From assembly GCA_031268335.1 (NCBI GenBank), contig JAIRXG010000030.1, forward strand, positions 1 to 64,000: a stretch of 64,000 nucleotides of DNA, read 5' to 3'. A model generated the notes under the pieces. The model saw only the letters and a program-made list of their open reading frames with translations. It was not told where the DNA came from and ran no database searches. This stretch comes from Campylobacteraceae bacterium (GTDB taxonomy: Bacteria; Campylobacterota; Campylobacteria; Campylobacterales; Campylobacteraceae). The position numbers were made by a program, and so were the translations under genes. Below, one piece after another: positions 36,940 to 48,461 of this stretch (position 1 is its first letter; the number at the start of each line of letters is the position of its first letter).

Positions 36940-37911
36940 TTATATCGGTAAAACTCTGATATTTGAATAGAGTTTTTCTTGCAAAACGGATTCTATCGCG
37001 AACAGCGTTCCCGTAGCGCCGCTGGCACAGCCGCTGCAAGCGCCGAGATATCTTATATAAACGTCTACATTTTCATTGTCTTGTCTTACGTCTATAACTT
37101 CCATATCCCCGCCGTCCATAACAAGCATAGGTCTTATATCGGCATCCAGTATTTTGTCAATCTCTTTGAATTTTTGTATCACGCTCATATTTGCAAAATC
37201 AGTATCGTTTGCTTGCGCGCCTTTTGCTAATTTCTCATATTCCATTTCAGTTCTCACTTCTTTTAATATATCAACCAGATGGTACTCTCTTGCTTCGTGA
37301 CCGCCCTGCTTGATACAGGATTTGCAAAATGCGCCCGCTTTTGTATATCTTGTAATATCCTCAACTGTTTTAAGGTCGTTCAATCGTATAACTTCTTTTA
37401 TTGTCCCAAGACTTACTCTTGCGCATTCGCAGACAATTATCTCATCTTCAAAACTATTCGCATCTACGCCTTTATATTGTGCAGCTGCAGCTTTTATAAC
37501 GTCATAAGCCATAACCGAACAGTGCATTTTTTGCGGAGGAACTGCGGGAACATCGGGCGTATCGCGCATAGCAAACTCTACATCAATGTTTGTAATTTTT
37601 ACCGCTTCGTTCACCGTTTTTCCTATACAAAGTTCTGCCATGGTATCCGAACTTGCTATAGCTGTTCCGCAACCAAAACTTTTGAATTTAGCGTTTTTAA
37701 TGATATCGGTTTTGGGATCAACTGCCCAATACAATCTAACGGCATCACCGCAACTCTCAGCTCCAAAATCAGCGACTATAAGTTTTAAATTTTGGCTGCT
37801 CGCCTCTTCTTCGGTTATTTCGCCTCTATGTTTTGGATTGTCCATAAGTTCGGCTACTTTTTTACTGTACTCTTCCCAGATAGAACCGCCTATCAAATCC
37901 GACTTTGCCAT
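36940..37911 (-). CDS. nifU: NifU-type Fe-S cluster scaffold protein
   Basis: Scaffold that receives sulfur from NifS and iron to build Fe-S clusters. The 323-aa protein has three parts. The IscU-like N-terminus carries Cys in FGAESCGD, SFGCGTAIAS and KMHCSV. The central BFD-like [2Fe-2S] module is ECARVSLGTIKEVI with CKSCIKQGG. The C-terminal Nfu domain has LGACSGCASG. Campylobacterota use this NIF system for general, not only nitrogenase, clusters. It lies 13 nt after nifS. The stop is followed by a double-palindrome hairpin. Confidence 0.94.
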   Translation of the reverse strand: MAKSDLIGGSIWEEYSKKVAELMDNPKHRGEITEEEASSQNLKLIVADFGAESCGDAVRLYWAVDPKTDIIKNAKFKSFGCGTAIASSDTMAELCIGKTVNEAVKITNIDVEFAMRDTPDVPAVPPQKMHCSVMAYDVIKAAAAQYKGVDANSFEDEIIVCECARVSLGTIKEVIRLNDLKTVEDITRYTKAGAFCKSCIKQGGHEAREYHLVDILKEVRTEMEYEKLAKGAQANDTDFANMSVIQKFKEIDKILDADIRPMLVMDGGDMEVIDVRQDNENVDVYIRYLGACSGCASGATGTLFAIESVLQEKLYSNIRVLPI

Positions 37912-37924
37912 TTCATTTATCCTT

Positions 37925-39118
<1,194 letters not shown>

Positions 39119-39338
39119 TTAAATTCTCCTGAAAAAATCTCTTTTTTAATTCGGATATTTTTTGTCTTTTTAACGATAGTATAATAAATAAAGATTGATT
39201 AAAATAAAGTTAAAATTTCTCATTGCCAAAATATTTTTATTATATTTCAATCAATATAATATCTCATTAGTTACAAAATCATCGCTACATGTAGTTAGCC
39301 ATACTGTTGAAATGACCATTTTTTCGTAAGCCAAAAGT

Positions 39339-39923
39339 TTAGTATCTCTTGCTAGCGCCAGCATTTATAAGCGAAAAAAACTCTTTTCTTGTATCCGTAT
39401 TTTTGATGAAGATACCGCGCAGAGCCGAAGTTGTAGTGGTAGAATTTATCTTTTCAACGCCTCTCATCTCTACACACATGTGTCTTGCTTCAATGACTAC
39501 TCCAACCCCTTTTGGTTTTATCACATCATCTATTGCGTGAGCTATTTGTTCGGTTAATTGCTCTTGTATTTGAAGGCGGCGGGCAAAAATATTGACCATT
39601 CGCGGAATTTTTGAAAGCCCTACAACTTTGCCGTTCGGTATATAAGCTACATGTGCGCGTCCGATAATTGGCAGAAGATGGTGTTCGCACATAGAGTAAA
39701 ACTCAATATCGCGTATTAGAACCATTTCGTTATTAGAGCTTTGAAAAAGCGCGTCGTTTAATACTTGCTTAGGGTCAAGCTTATAGCCTTCCGTCATAAA
39801 TTCAAATGCTTTCGCAACTCGCATTGGGGTTTTCAAAAGTCCTTCGCGGCTAACATCTTCGCCGACTAATTCCAGTATTTTTTTAACTGCCTGTTCAAAC
39901 TCTTGTTGTTTTGTTATTTCCAT
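39339..39923 (-). CDS. folE: GTP cyclohydrolase I
   Basis: Converts GTP to 7,8-dihydroneopterin triphosphate, the first step of folate (and queuosine) synthesis. The protein has zinc/active-site motifs [20 protein letters not shown] near residue 92 and a Cys in [10 protein letters not shown]. The ATG at 39923 ([13 protein letters not shown], 194 aa) was chosen because it matches the usual length. An upstream in-frame ATG at 39992 would add 23 atypical residues and run into the shared upstream region with tig. It is divergent from tig, a neighbourhood I recall from C. jejuni. Confidence 0.93.
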   Translation of the reverse strand: MEITKQQEFEQAVKKILELVGEDVSREGLLKTPMRVAKAFEFMTEGYKLDPKQVLNDALFQSSNNEMVLIRDIEFYSMCEHHLLPIIGRAHVAYIPNGKVVGLSKIPRMVNIFARRLQIQEQLTEQIAHAIDDVIKPKGVGVVIEARHMCVEMRGVEKINSTTTTSALRGIFIKNTDTRKEFFSLINAGASKRY

Positions 39924-40065
39924 TTTATCGCTTTTAAGGAATTGGTAAAGGTTAAATTCTACTAAAAATTTGTTTATATGTAAATATATCAAAGCGGTAT
40001 AAATGAGTTATTAAAGAAAACTTTGATATATTCACAGGAAAATTTTTATTACGTAAGAGGAATCT

Positions 40066-41370
40066 ATGGAAGTTAAAGTAGTTAAAGTTAATGGCGCAAA
40101 TGCGTCCGCAACGGCAACAATAAGCAACAAAATTATAGAACAAAAAGAGAATAAAATCTTAAAAGAATTGGCAAAAAACGCTCAGGTTGACGGTTTTAGA
40201 AAAGGCAAAGTCCCGCCATCTGTTTTAAAAGCAAGATATGGCGACAAAGTGAAAGTAGATGCTGAGCAAGAAGCAGTGAAAGAGTTGTACGATATCGCGA
40301 TAAAAGAGTTGGAGCTTGGTGAAAGCGATGTAGTCGGAGACCCGATATTTTCAAAATTTGATAAAAAAGAGAATGAGATAGACGTGGAACTTAAAGTTTC
40401 TTTTAAACCTGAAATAAAACTTGATGGATATGAAGAGTGCATTCCTAAATTTGAAAACCCAAAAGTTGACAAGAGCGAAATTGACGAAAGAGTATCAAAT
40501 CTTTTAAAAACAACCGCTCCTTTGAAAACAATAGAGAGTAAGCGAGCTTTGGAAAAAGGTGATTTTGCTTTGATTGATTTTGAAGGCTTTATTGATGATG
40601 TCGCATTTGAGGGCGGCAAAGCCGAAAATCATACTCTTGAAATCGGTAGCAAAAGCTTTATAGAAGGCTTTGAAGATGGTTTGGTAGGTTTAGAGGCAGG
40701 CGAACAAAGAGATGTTAAGGTAACTTTTCCTGGAAATTATGGAAATAAAGATTTAGCGGGTAAAGAGGCGGTTTTTAAAGTAAAACTTCACGAAATAAAA
40801 GAGAAAGACATACCCGAAGAGATTGGCGAAGAGCTTTTGAAAAAGCTTTTGCCAAATGAGAAGGAGCCCACAAAAGAGTTATTGGAAGAGAAAATAAAAG
40901 GGCAGATAAAAAATGAAAAAACCTCAAAACTTTATCACGAAGAGCTAAAGCCGAAATTTGTTGAAGCGATAGTTAAAAAATTTACTTTTGATTTGCCGGA
41001 TAGTATTGTAGAGCAGGAGATGGATATTCATTTTAGAAATATGTTTGTTAATATCGGCAAGGATGATTTGGAAGAGTATAAAAAAGACCCTAAAAAAGCG
41101 CGGGACAAAAGAGAGACATTTAGAAAAGATGCCGGAGATAGCGTAAGACTCACATTTATTGTGAATGAATTGGCGATTTTGAATAATATCGTCGTAACAG
41201 ACCAGGAAGTTACGCAAATGTTATATTACGAGGCGTTGCAATATGGACAAGACCCTAAAGTGCACCTTGAAAATTATAAAAAACAGGGCGTTTTGCCTGC
41301 CGTTAAAATGGCTATGATTGAAGATAGACTATTTCAAACGCTATTTGACAGAACAAATAAAGGAGAGTAA
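40066..41370 (+). CDS. tig: Trigger factor
   Basis: Ribosome-associated chaperone and prolyl isomerase. The 434-aa protein has the ribosome-binding domain with [17 protein letters not shown] (the G-F-R-x-G-x-x-P signature) near residue 44. The FKBP-type domain (about 155-240; [33 protein letters not shown]) and the C-terminal helical arms follow. An AGAGG site precedes the ATG. Its TAA overlaps the clpP ATG by one base (TAATG). Confidence 0.96.
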   Translation: MEVKVVKVNGANASATATISNKIIEQKENKILKELAKNAQVDGFRKGKVPPSVLKARYGDKVKVDAEQEAVKELYDIAIKELELGESDVVGDPIFSKFDKKENEIDVELKVSFKPEIKLDGYEECIPKFENPKVDKSEIDERVSNLLKTTAPLKTIESKRALEKGDFALIDFEGFIDDVAFEGGKAENHTLEIGSKSFIEGFEDGLVGLEAGEQRDVKVTFPGNYGNKDLAGKEAVFKVKLHEIKEKDIPEEIGEELLKKLLPNEKEPTKELLEEKIKGQIKNEKTSKLYHEELKPKFVEAIVKKFTFDLPDSIVEQEMDIHFRNMFVNIGKDDLEEYKKDPKKARDKRETFRKDAGDSVRLTFIVNELAILNNIVVTDQEVTQMLYYEALQYGQDPKVHLENYKKQGVLPAVKMAMIEDRLFQTLFDRTNKGE

Positions 41371-41957
41371 TGAGTTACTATATTCCCGTTGTTATTGAAA
41401 AAACCGGACGCGGCGAACGCAGTTACGATATATATTCCAGACTTTTAAAAGATAGAATAGTTATGCTAAGCGGTGAAATACATGACGATGTTGCATCGTC
41501 CATTGTTGCTCAAATGTTGTTTTTAGAAGCGGAAGATCCAGAAAAAGACATATATCTTTATATAAATTCACCAGGTGGTGTTGTTACGAGCGGACTTAGC
41601 ATATATGATACTATGAATTATATTAAACCCGATATCGTTACTATTTGTATAGGGCAAGCGGCATCTATGGGAGCATTTTTGTTAAGTTGCGGCGCAAAGG
41701 GCAAAAGATTTGCTCTTCCAAACGCTAGAATCATGATACATCAACCATTGGGCGGCGCACAAGGGCAAGCTACGGATATAGAGATACAAGCAAAAGAGAT
41801 TTTGAGACTCAAAGAGACGCTAAACGACATCTTAGCAAAAAACACAGGTCAAAAACTCGCTAAAATCACAAAAGATACCGATAGAGACTTTTTTATGAGT
41901 TCATATGAAGCCAAAGAGTATGGACTAATAGATAGTGTTCTTGACAAAAAACCTTAG
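41370..41957 (+). CDS. clpP: ATP-dependent Clp protease proteolytic subunit
   Basis: Serine peptidase that forms a tetradecamer with ClpX or ClpA. The 195-aa protein has the catalytic Ser in [11 protein letters not shown] (about residue 97), the His in [11 protein letters not shown] (about 122) and an Asp in TDRDFFMS (about 170). [21 protein letters not shown] is the usual processed N-terminus. It is translationally coupled to tig through the TAATG overlap and followed by def. Confidence 0.97.
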   Translation: MSYYIPVVIEKTGRGERSYDIYSRLLKDRIVMLSGEIHDDVASSIVAQMLFLEAEDPEKDIYLYINSPGGVVTSGLSIYDTMNYIKPDIVTICIGQAASMGAFLLSCGAKGKRFALPNARIMIHQPLGGAQGQATDIEIQAKEILRLKETLNDILAKNTGQKLAKITKDTDRDFFMSSYEAKEYGLIDSVLDKKP

Positions 41958-41970
41958 ACAAGAGATTTTT

Positions 41971-42489
41971 ATGATTAGAGAGGTTTTGACATATCCAAAT
42001 CCAAAACTTAGAACCCTTTCGCAAAATGTTATGGAGTTTGACGAAAGTTTACATACTCTGCTTGATGACATGTATGAAACTATGATGCATAAAAACGGCG
42101 TCGGTTTAGCTGCCATACAAATCGGAATCGCTCTGAATATTCTCGTGATAAACCCCGTAAACGAAGATGGAGAGCAAAAAAAAGAGGATTTGTTGGAAGT
42201 TATAAATCCGCAAATCATAGAAAGCGAAGGGGTTATTGTATTTCAAGAAGGTTGTCTTAGTGTGCCTAATGTATACGAAGACGTGGAGCGGTTTAAAAAG
42301 ATAAAAGTTAAATTTTTTGACCGTTTTGGCAATGAACATGTAGAGACTTATGAAGATTTTATGGCTGTGGCTTTGCAGCACGAGATAGATCACTTAAGAG
42401 GACACCTTTTTGTAGAAAAACTTACATACTTAAAACGCAAAAAATTTGAAAAAGAGTGGAAAAAAAGAGAAAAAGAAAAATCGCGATAA
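41971..42489 (+). CDS. def: Peptide deformylase
   Basis: Removes the formyl group from nascent protein N-termini. The 172-aa metalloenzyme shows all three motifs: GVGLAAIQIG, EGCLSVP (metal Cys) and QHEIDHLRG (HEIDH metal histidines). The ATG at 41971 (MIREVLTYPNPKLRTL) is preferred over an in-frame start 12 codons upstream inside clpP. It is the third gene of tig-clpP-def. In Helicobacter the next gene is, as I recall, comM/yifB; here 4.3 kb of accessory DNA intervenes. Confidence 0.96.
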   Translation: MIREVLTYPNPKLRTLSQNVMEFDESLHTLLDDMYETMMHKNGVGLAAIQIGIALNILVINPVNEDGEQKKEDLLEVINPQIIESEGVIVFQEGCLSVPNVYEDVERFKKIKVKFFDRFGNEHVETYEDFMAVALQHEIDHLRGHLFVEKLTYLKRKKFEKEWKKREKEKSR

Positions 42490-42495
42490 AAATTT

Positions 42496-43523
42496 TTGCA
42501 AACTCAAACAGAATATTTTTGGGATAAAATTATTGACGTTTTATCCCAAAAAGGCAGTAGCTTTAAGTTCGCGGTAAAGGGAAGGGCGCAACAGAGAAAA
42601 ATAAAAAAGATGAAAACCTTTCTCCTTTCATTGATTTTTTCAAAAAAAATGCAAAAAGAAAAACCGATGATAATTTTGCGACCGAATTATCGCATAAACA
42701 TGATAAAGCAACAAAGGACATAAAATATGATTTGGAGTGTATCAGTCCAGGTACATTTAAAAAAGATTTGTCTAATTGGAGAAAAAATAAAGACTTGCCG
42801 TCTTTTGAAAAGATAGTGGTTTTATCAGAATTTTCTCAAAAACCAGAAGAGAAGTTTTTTATATTAATTCAAATGTTAATTGCAAGGGCGCTACTTCGAT
42901 TAAAGTATAAATATGATATAGATAAGAGTATCGAAAAAGAGTTTTTAAAAACCAACGATACAAATGAGATTCGAAATAAATATTCGTTTGATTTTTCTAA
43001 AATTATGAAATCACCGGATATACTATCAATATTGCCGCAAGCAAGATATTTGCTTGAAAACCTCAAGCTATTTATTCAAAATAATCCCGAGATTGATAGA
43101 TCGATATCAACAAAAGCGCCGCATGAAATCAACTGTATGTTCAAAGATAAAGAGTACATGCAAGTTATTAAAAATATTGATAAAACCATAAAATCTCTCA
43201 ACTATATTGAAAGGTACTCTTACATGTTAGTGCAATTTATAGCATCGTTAAAGATAGGCGATGATAAGTTGATTAGAAAATATCTCAAGCTCTTTCATTT
43301 GCAAATGAGAATTATCTCTTATTTTGGATAGAACAAATAGCAGGAGATAACTCTAGTAATACAATAAAGTGTTATACAGATACATTGTTCGGAAAAAAAT
43401 ATTAAAGAGTTAAAAGGATTAGTTGGAGATATAGATGATTTGCAAAAGTGCCGAAAAAAAATTTCTCAACAAGTAGTAGAACCGTTTTTGACAAAATTAA
43501 TACCCGATGTTGCTTTTGGGTAA
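42496..43523 (+). pseudogene. Decayed gene of unknown family
   Basis: A series of open segments in different frames reads as one ~340-aa protein. They are TEYFWDKIIDVLSQKGSSFKF, then (shift near 42580) NKKDENLSPFIDFFKKNAK and ECISPGTFKKDLSNWRKNKD up to 43331, then WIEQIAGDNSSNTIKCYTD, then IKELKGLVGDIDDLQKCRKK, ending at 43523. At least three frame changes are needed. The protein would be charged and helical with no signal peptide. No family was recognised. The longest continuous piece (42732-43331, 199 codons) could still be expressed. Confidence 0.5.
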
Positions 43524-43545
43524 TTTAACTCCATTTTTTTGACAT

Positions 43546-43632
43546 ATAAATCCAAACAACGATGAGTATTGGAATTCAAAAGGTGAGGAATCTGGCGATG
43601 ATTGTTATGATGAATATGGGCGAATACAATGA
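43546..43632 (+). pseudogene. Possible 28-codon remnant of a small acidic protein
   Basis: The frame reads NPNNDEYWNSKGEESGDDCY and ends at TGA, but the expected initiator codon is ATA and no ribosome site is present. Small proteins beginning MNPNN..YW.SRG occur upstream of the 47-aa type that follows here, to my recollection. The call is speculative. Confidence 0.3.
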
Positions 43633-43673
43633 CGATTGATGTTGTCGGGTAAATCTAATACAAGGAGGTAAAA

Positions 43674-43817
43674 ATGGCCAAATCAACCAAAATTATGCTA
43701 AAGGATACTAGCAGAATCCAATCTGCTATGGCAAAGCAAAATGGCGGCAATATGACAAAAGGTTCGTTTGCAAGCCGCGCTCAAAAATCAGCGGCAAAAA
43801 ACGTAAGTAAAAAATAA
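43674..43817 (+). CDS. 47-aa basic protein of the 'seed maturation protein-like' type
   Basis: ATG with a strong AAGGAGGT site 5 nt upstream opens a 47-codon frame: KDTSRIQSAMAKQNGG near residue 11, then MTKGSFASRAQKSAAKN to the end. The pattern RIQSA.AK.NGG...GSFA.RAQ.AA is shared with small basic proteins found on plasmids and chromosomes of many bacteria, sometimes annotated as seed maturation protein. Function is unknown. A GC-rich terminator follows 10 nt later, giving a self-contained small transcription unit. Confidence 0.75.
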   Translation: MAKSTKIMLKDTSRIQSAMAKQNGGNMTKGSFASRAQKSAAKNVSKK

Positions 43818-43826
43818 CTTTAAAAA

Positions 43827-43848
43827 GGCGAGAATTTATTATCTCGCC
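43827..43848 (+). terminator. Terminator of the 47-aa protein gene
   Basis: Perfect 7-bp stem GGCGAGA / TCTCGCC with an 8-nt loop, 10 nt after the stop codon. The following sequence is ATCCTCTGC, so the U tract is poor. Confidence 0.6.
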
Positions 43849-44072
43849 ATCCTCTGCATACGCTTTTGTCTTACCTCGCATGAACTTTCGTTGCCAATAT
43901 AAGCAATACCAAATAATGATTTATCCTTGTTTTCTCAAATATTCTCCCAAAGTTTAGTTACAAAAAATTCCATTTTTATTAAAATCATCATTTTTGTTAC
44001 CGTTATGAATTATATTTTGGTTAAAGTTCTTCAAATTTGTTTAACAAATAAATCTAATGTAAAGGATTAAGC

Positions 44073-45407
44073 ATGTTTGCATTTAAATCAAACAAAGTTT
44101 TGACGAAGATACTTTTTGCGGCTTTTATTTCACTCCTATTTATAGGCTGTGGAGGCAATAGTAACAACGAAAAGTCTTCTCCTGTTTCTTCAATTTACCA
44201 TATCGTTTCATTTTACGATAAAGATTTGGATTTGGTACGCACTCAATCGGTAACAGATGAAGCCGTTATCAATCTTGCCGTTATAGATAGCGGAGTGTGG
44301 TATAAGGCTGGCGAAAGCACGGCGTTGGAAAGTTATACGATAAATGAGAGCATCAGTTTTTACGAAACAGCAGGCGTTATAGAGATAGCTGATCAATCGG
44401 GACTGAATGGTATCAGAAGCAATCTATCCGGTCATTTTATATTGACAGATGATATTGTTTTGATAGACAGCGATGGATTTGACGCACAAGGATGGCTCTC
44501 TATCGGCGACTATAACACACCTTTTGAAGGCATATTAAATGGCAACAAGCATACTATCAGCGGTTTATGGATGAATAGAACCGCTTCAAACAACGAATAT
44601 GACGGGTTATTTGGCGGAATTGCTAACGGCATGGTCAAAAATCTTGGTATTGAAACAAATGATGATGGTATTCAAGGTTATAACTATGTCGGTATTATTG
44701 CAGGCATCATAACAAATTCTACAATTATCAACAGCTATACTGACGGAAGTGTTAGCGGTAGAAACAATGTAGGCGGTATAGTCGGATTTGTTTATAACGA
44801 TGCTAAAATAGTGAGCAGCTACAGTTCGGCGAATGTGTACGGGGCATTTGATGGCGTAGGAGGTATAGCCGGGACAATACAAGGCGCGCCAATGGGAATA
44901 TCCGAAGGTTCGGCATCAATAACCGATAGCTACACAACAGGCGATATTACGGGAGCAGCCTCTTGGGTAGGCGGTATTGTTGGAAACGCTCAGCGATGGG
45001 CTGTCATTAATAATTGTTACGCTAAGGGAAATATCAGCGGAGTAAGCAGTGTAGGCGGTATTGCGGGACGTGTTTATCATTCATCCAATATCACTAATAA
45101 CGTTGCAATCAACAATCTGGTTTTTGGCATGTCTTCTATCGGTGCTATAGTTGGCGAAAGCGGTTTTATTGGCGCCGTAAATAATAATACGATAAAAAAT
45201 AATTTTGCTTTAGATACAATGGATGTTGTAGGCAGTTTAACAAGCGGTAGTATGGGTTCGCCGAAAACAGAAATTAATCTCCAAACGCAACAAACTTATT
45301 CGGACGATATAGACGGCGACGGATTGGGCGGTCTTGGCTGGAGTTTTGGCGATAATGACACTGATTTTTGGCAAATGGGCAATTACCCCAATCTTCATTG
45401 GGAGTAA
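44073..45407 (+). CDS. GLUG-repeat surface lipoprotein (second copy)
   Basis: A 444-aa lipoprotein (lipobox FIGCGG, Cys near residue 27). A short N-terminal domain (YHIVSFYDKDLDLV) resembles YAINFYDNDLNL of the 31.2-kb paralogue. LSGHFILTDDIVL and a parallel beta-helix of about five GLUG-type units (VGGIVG...SYxxGxxxG) follow. The C-terminal cap LGWSFGDNDTDFW...YPNLHWE matches the paralogues. An AAAGGA site precedes the ATG. It probably decorates the cell surface. Confidence 0.83.
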   Translation: MFAFKSNKVLTKILFAAFISLLFIGCGGNSNNEKSSPVSSIYHIVSFYDKDLDLVRTQSVTDEAVINLAVIDSGVWYKAGESTALESYTINESISFYETAGVIEIADQSGLNGIRSNLSGHFILTDDIVLIDSDGFDAQGWLSIGDYNTPFEGILNGNKHTISGLWMNRTASNNEYDGLFGGIANGMVKNLGIETNDDGIQGYNYVGIIAGIITNSTIINSYTDGSVSGRNNVGGIVGFVYNDAKIVSSYSSANVYGAFDGVGGIAGTIQGAPMGISEGSASITDSYTTGDITGAASWVGGIVGNAQRWAVINNCYAKGNISGVSSVGGIAGRVYHSSNITNNVAINNLVFGMSSIGAIVGESGFIGAVNNNTIKNNFALDTMDVVGSLTSGSMGSPKTEINLQTQQTYSDDIDGDGLGGLGWSFGDNDTDFWQMGNYPNLHWE

Positions 45408-45436
45408 AACTTCTTCAATTTTATGGCAGCAACAAC

Positions 45437-45461
45437 AAAATAGGGGTATCTCCCCTATTTT
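45437..45461 (+). terminator. Terminator after the second GLUG gene
   Basis: Perfect 10-bp stem AAAATAGGGG / CCCCTATTTT with a 5-nt loop and A/T flanks giving U runs in both directions, 30 nt after the stop codon. Confidence 0.8.
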
Positions 45462-45541
45462 CAATTTGTTTCAAAAATTCTTTTGCAAATAAATTGCAGT
45501 AAATGCGGTTAAAAACAAAAAAAGAATACTTTTTTACCAAA

Positions 45542-45871
45542 TCATATGCGTAACTTCAATTTGAATCCAAAATGAAATATATACCGACGGTTTATACAAA
45601 GAAGATTTTTTAACTTTAAATATCTGTAACCGATAATGAAAAAAATTGTCGGAAAGATAATAAGAATTAACAATACTGACATAATTGCCAATGTTTCATT
45701 CGGTATAAATCTCCACATAGCATAAGCAACAAAAATAGCGATAACTTCCAAAAAGACAACCGCAATATCAAGCAACAATAACGATAATAATTCTCTTTTG
45801 AGTATTGTTTTTATATATTCTATTTTAACTTTATCCGATTTGGTAAATTCTTTGACATGTTTGAAAAGCAA
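45542..45871 (-). CDS. Small hypothetical membrane protein
   Basis: A 109-aa protein with a basic N-terminal helix (residues 1-28) and two strongly hydrophobic segments (LLLLDIAVVFLEVIAIFVAY and LAIMSVLLILIIFPTIFFII). It ends in a basic tail. No family was recognised. It lies 33 nt downstream of the YkuD-domain gene on the same strand. The composition supports a real membrane protein, but conservation is untested. Confidence 0.5.
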   Translation of the reverse strand: MLFKHVKEFTKSDKVKIEYIKTILKRELLSLLLLDIAVVFLEVIAIFVAYAMWRFIPNETLAIMSVLLILIIFPTIFFIIGYRYLKLKNLLCINRRYIFHFGFKLKLRI

Positions 45872-45904
45872 GTGTTTGTTACATGTACTCTTACTTTTAT
45901 TGGT

Positions 45905-46651
45905 CTATTCAAACACATACAATCCGTCTTTTTTAGTCGTAAATTTTAAGCCCTCTTTTGTATTTGAAAATTTATCATGACCCTCTTTCAAGTTTTGCCA
46001 AAAGGCGAGCAGTTTTTTATCATTATTGTATTTTTGACTAAATTTGGAGATATTTTTTTCGGTCATTTTGAACGGAAAGATATATATCGGAATGTTAGTC
46101 TGGTTGTTGTTCTTGGCAAAAACTGCGTACAGATAAATCTCTTTTATTTTATCATCGCTCATCGGCAGACAACCTATTGTTACAAATGAACCGTGTATAA
46201 AAATATCGCCTCCAAGATTTTTAGCGTCGCTTCTTAATTTATCGGCGGCATTTGGGTAGTTTATCCCGAGCGAGAGATAAAAATTACTAAATGGATTGAA
46301 TCGGTTTATATGATAAAAACCCTCCGGCACTTGCCTGTCGCCTTGCGCTGATTTTGGTCCAAGAGTACCTGAATTAGAGACAATATCGTATCGCTTCAAT
46401 AATTTGTAAGAACTATTGTCTTTATCCTTTGCATACAACTCCAGTATAGCTTCATCTTTGTAGGCTATAAACAGTATATTTAATTTTTCAATATTTAAAT
46501 AGGTATCAGATAGGCTTTTCAAGATGAGTTCATTTTTCTCTTCCAATGCGTCGCGTACTCGTTTATACTTTTTTTGTTCGTCTAAAAAACTATTTTGCGC
46601 CGCCATCACAAACCCTAATAAAAGCAAAGATAAAATAATGATTTTTTTCAT
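45905..46651 (-). CDS. Periplasmic YkuD-domain (L,D-transpeptidase / LD-carboxypeptidase-like) protein
   Basis: A 248-aa exported protein (signal peptide about 1-18). A YkuD catalytic domain contains GDRQVPEGFYHINRFNP and the active-site block IHGSFVTIGCLPM (His-x6-Gly-Cys). In Campylobacter jejuni the related Pgp2 trims peptidoglycan peptides and determines helical shape; a similar role is an inference. The C-terminal NTF2-like extension is short. It shares a divergent promoter region with comM, in which two TACATGTA palindromes lie (46687-46703). Confidence 0.87.
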   Translation of the reverse strand: MKKIIILSLLLLGFVMAAQNSFLDEQKKYKRVRDALEEKNELILKSLSDTYLNIEKLNILFIAYKDEAILELYAKDKDNSSYKLLKRYDIVSNSGTLGPKSAQGDRQVPEGFYHINRFNPFSNFYLSLGINYPNAADKLRSDAKNLGGDIFIHGSFVTIGCLPMSDDKIKEIYLYAVFAKNNNQTNIPIYIFPFKMTEKNISKFSQKYNNDKKLLAFWQNLKEGHDKFSNTKEGLKFTTKKDGLYVFE

Positions 46652-46788
46652 ATAAATCCTTAGAATTCATTTTATAAGAAAATCCATACATGTAGGCTTA
46701 CATGTAAAGAAAGTTTGTAACTTTTGAGCCAAAATAGATATAATCTCGGTTTAAAATATTTCACATCACAAAAAAGCAGGCGGTAACT

Positions 46789-48306
46789 ATGAAAAGAGTT
46801 CTTTGCGCAACTTTAGAAGCAAACATTGCACACAGCGTTGAGGTTGAATCAACATTTGTGCGTGCACTTCCCGGATTTGCCATAGTAGGACTTGCACAGC
46901 AATCCATACAAGAATCTCGCGATAGAATAAAAGCAGCTCTTGGCAGTATAAATTTCAACTTTCCTTCACAAAAAATCACGATAAATCTCTCTCCGTCGGA
47001 TTTGCCAAAACACGGAAGCCATTTTGATTTGGGGGTAGCGCTTTTGGTTGCTTTACAAAAAACGAACGTTAATTTTGAGGATTTTTACTGTTTCGGAGAA
47101 CTTGGACTTGACGGCAGCGTTAAGGGTACGGCATCCATTTTCCCTATAATTCTTTCTCTTGCGAGCAGATTTGATAATTTGAGAGTTGTGGTGCCTAAAG
47201 AAAGCGCAGAACTTGCGGCGTCCATACCAAATATTAAAGTTTACAACGTAGGAAGTTTGCAAGAGGCGGCGGAGTTTTTTCAAAATACGGAATTTCGCGA
47301 AAGCAGACTTGTCAAAAGTAAGCACGAAATTTTTCAAAATAGCATTGCTATCGCGGATAAAACATATATTATAAATGATGATTTTGAGTTGGATTTTGCC
47401 GACATAAAAGGACAGGCGCACGCAAAAGAGGCGATGATGATAGCGGCTGCCGGGATGCATAACGTACTTTTAGAGGGAAGTCCCGGGTGCGGCAAAAGTA
47501 TGAGTATAAAGAGACTTTTATATATTATGCCTCCGCTTGAAATAAATGAGATTTTGCAAAATGCGGCAAATAAATCTTTAAGCGGCGAGAATACGGTTTT
47601 CAAAAAATTACGCCCTTTCCGCGCTCCGCATCATACTTCGTCGCGTCCTTCAATTTTTGGAGGCGGAAGTAGCTTCGGCGCAAAAATCGGCGAAGTAGCG
47701 TTGGCTCACAATGGAATTTTATTTTTTGATGAATTTCCCTATTTTTCAAAACAAGTATTGGAAAGCTTAAGAGAACCGCTTGAAGATGGACAAGTTTTGA
47801 TTTCGCGTGTGAATTCAAAGATTTGTTATGAGACAAAATTTCTCTTTGCTGCCGCTCAAAACCCATGCCCTTGCGGAAACTTGTTTAGCAACATTAAGCC
47901 TTGCAAATGTTCGGATACGGATATCCAAAAATACAAAGCCAAAATTTCAGCTCCGCTGCTTGACAGAATAGATATCTATGTACAAATGGACGAAAGCGGA
48001 ATTGACGACGTGTCAAATATGAGTTCCAAGCAGATGCGCGCGAATGTCTTAAAGGCTTTTATCGCCCAAAAAAAACGCGGTCAAAAAGAGTTAAACGGTA
48101 AAATGGACGATAAATCTATAGAGCGATTTTGCGTTTTGAGCGATGAGGCAAAAGATATTTTAAAAAATGCCGCTGTGCGTTTTGGGTTATCGCATAGAGC
48201 TGTCGGCAAACTAAAAAAAGTAGCGCGTACCATAGCTGATTTGGATGGGATGGATTTGATAAACAAAACTCACATGTTAAAGTCACTTAAGTTTAGACAT
48301 AGATAA
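46789..48306 (+). CDS. comM: YifB/ComM family Mg-chelatase-like AAA+ ATPase
   Basis: A 505-aa protein. Helicases of this family promote branch migration during natural transformation (ComM). Residues 1-165 form the Lon-like ChlI domain (AHSVEVESTFVRALPGFAIVGL). The AAA+ module has Walker A GSPGCGKS near residue 230, RAPHHTSS, Walker B LFFDEFPYFS, and an arginine-finger region followed by LSHRAVGKLKKVARTIADL at the C-terminus. A short ribosome-binding GGCGG precedes the ATG. Its presence hints at transformation competence but does not prove it. Confidence 0.93.
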   Translation: MKRVLCATLEANIAHSVEVESTFVRALPGFAIVGLAQQSIQESRDRIKAALGSINFNFPSQKITINLSPSDLPKHGSHFDLGVALLVALQKTNVNFEDFYCFGELGLDGSVKGTASIFPIILSLASRFDNLRVVVPKESAELAASIPNIKVYNVGSLQEAAEFFQNTEFRESRLVKSKHEIFQNSIAIADKTYIINDDFELDFADIKGQAHAKEAMMIAAAGMHNVLLEGSPGCGKSMSIKRLLYIMPPLEINEILQNAANKSLSGENTVFKKLRPFRAPHHTSSRPSIFGGGSSFGAKIGEVALAHNGILFFDEFPYFSKQVLESLREPLEDGQVLISRVNSKICYETKFLFAAAQNPCPCGNLFSNIKPCKCSDTDIQKYKAKISAPLLDRIDIYVQMDESGIDDVSNMSSKQMRANVLKAFIAQKKRGQKELNGKMDDKSIERFCVLSDEAKDILKNAAVRFGLSHRAVGKLKKVARTIADLDGMDLINKTHMLKSLKFRHR

Positions 48307-48461
48307 ACGCACAAGTAGCGTTGCACATGTAAAGGCTGAAATTTTTCAAAAACATTTAGCGACTAGGCATTTGCGGCAGTTACTTGTAAAGGGGTAGAGT
48401 AAAATTTTTTAAATAGATTGCAAAAAACAAGAGATTTGACTTTGCAGAACAAAATCTTTGA

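Noticed and set aside
43674..43817. Toxin-antitoxin gene
   Set aside because: The 47-aa basic protein has no antitoxin-like DNA-binding domain and no toxin-like partner with an intact frame.
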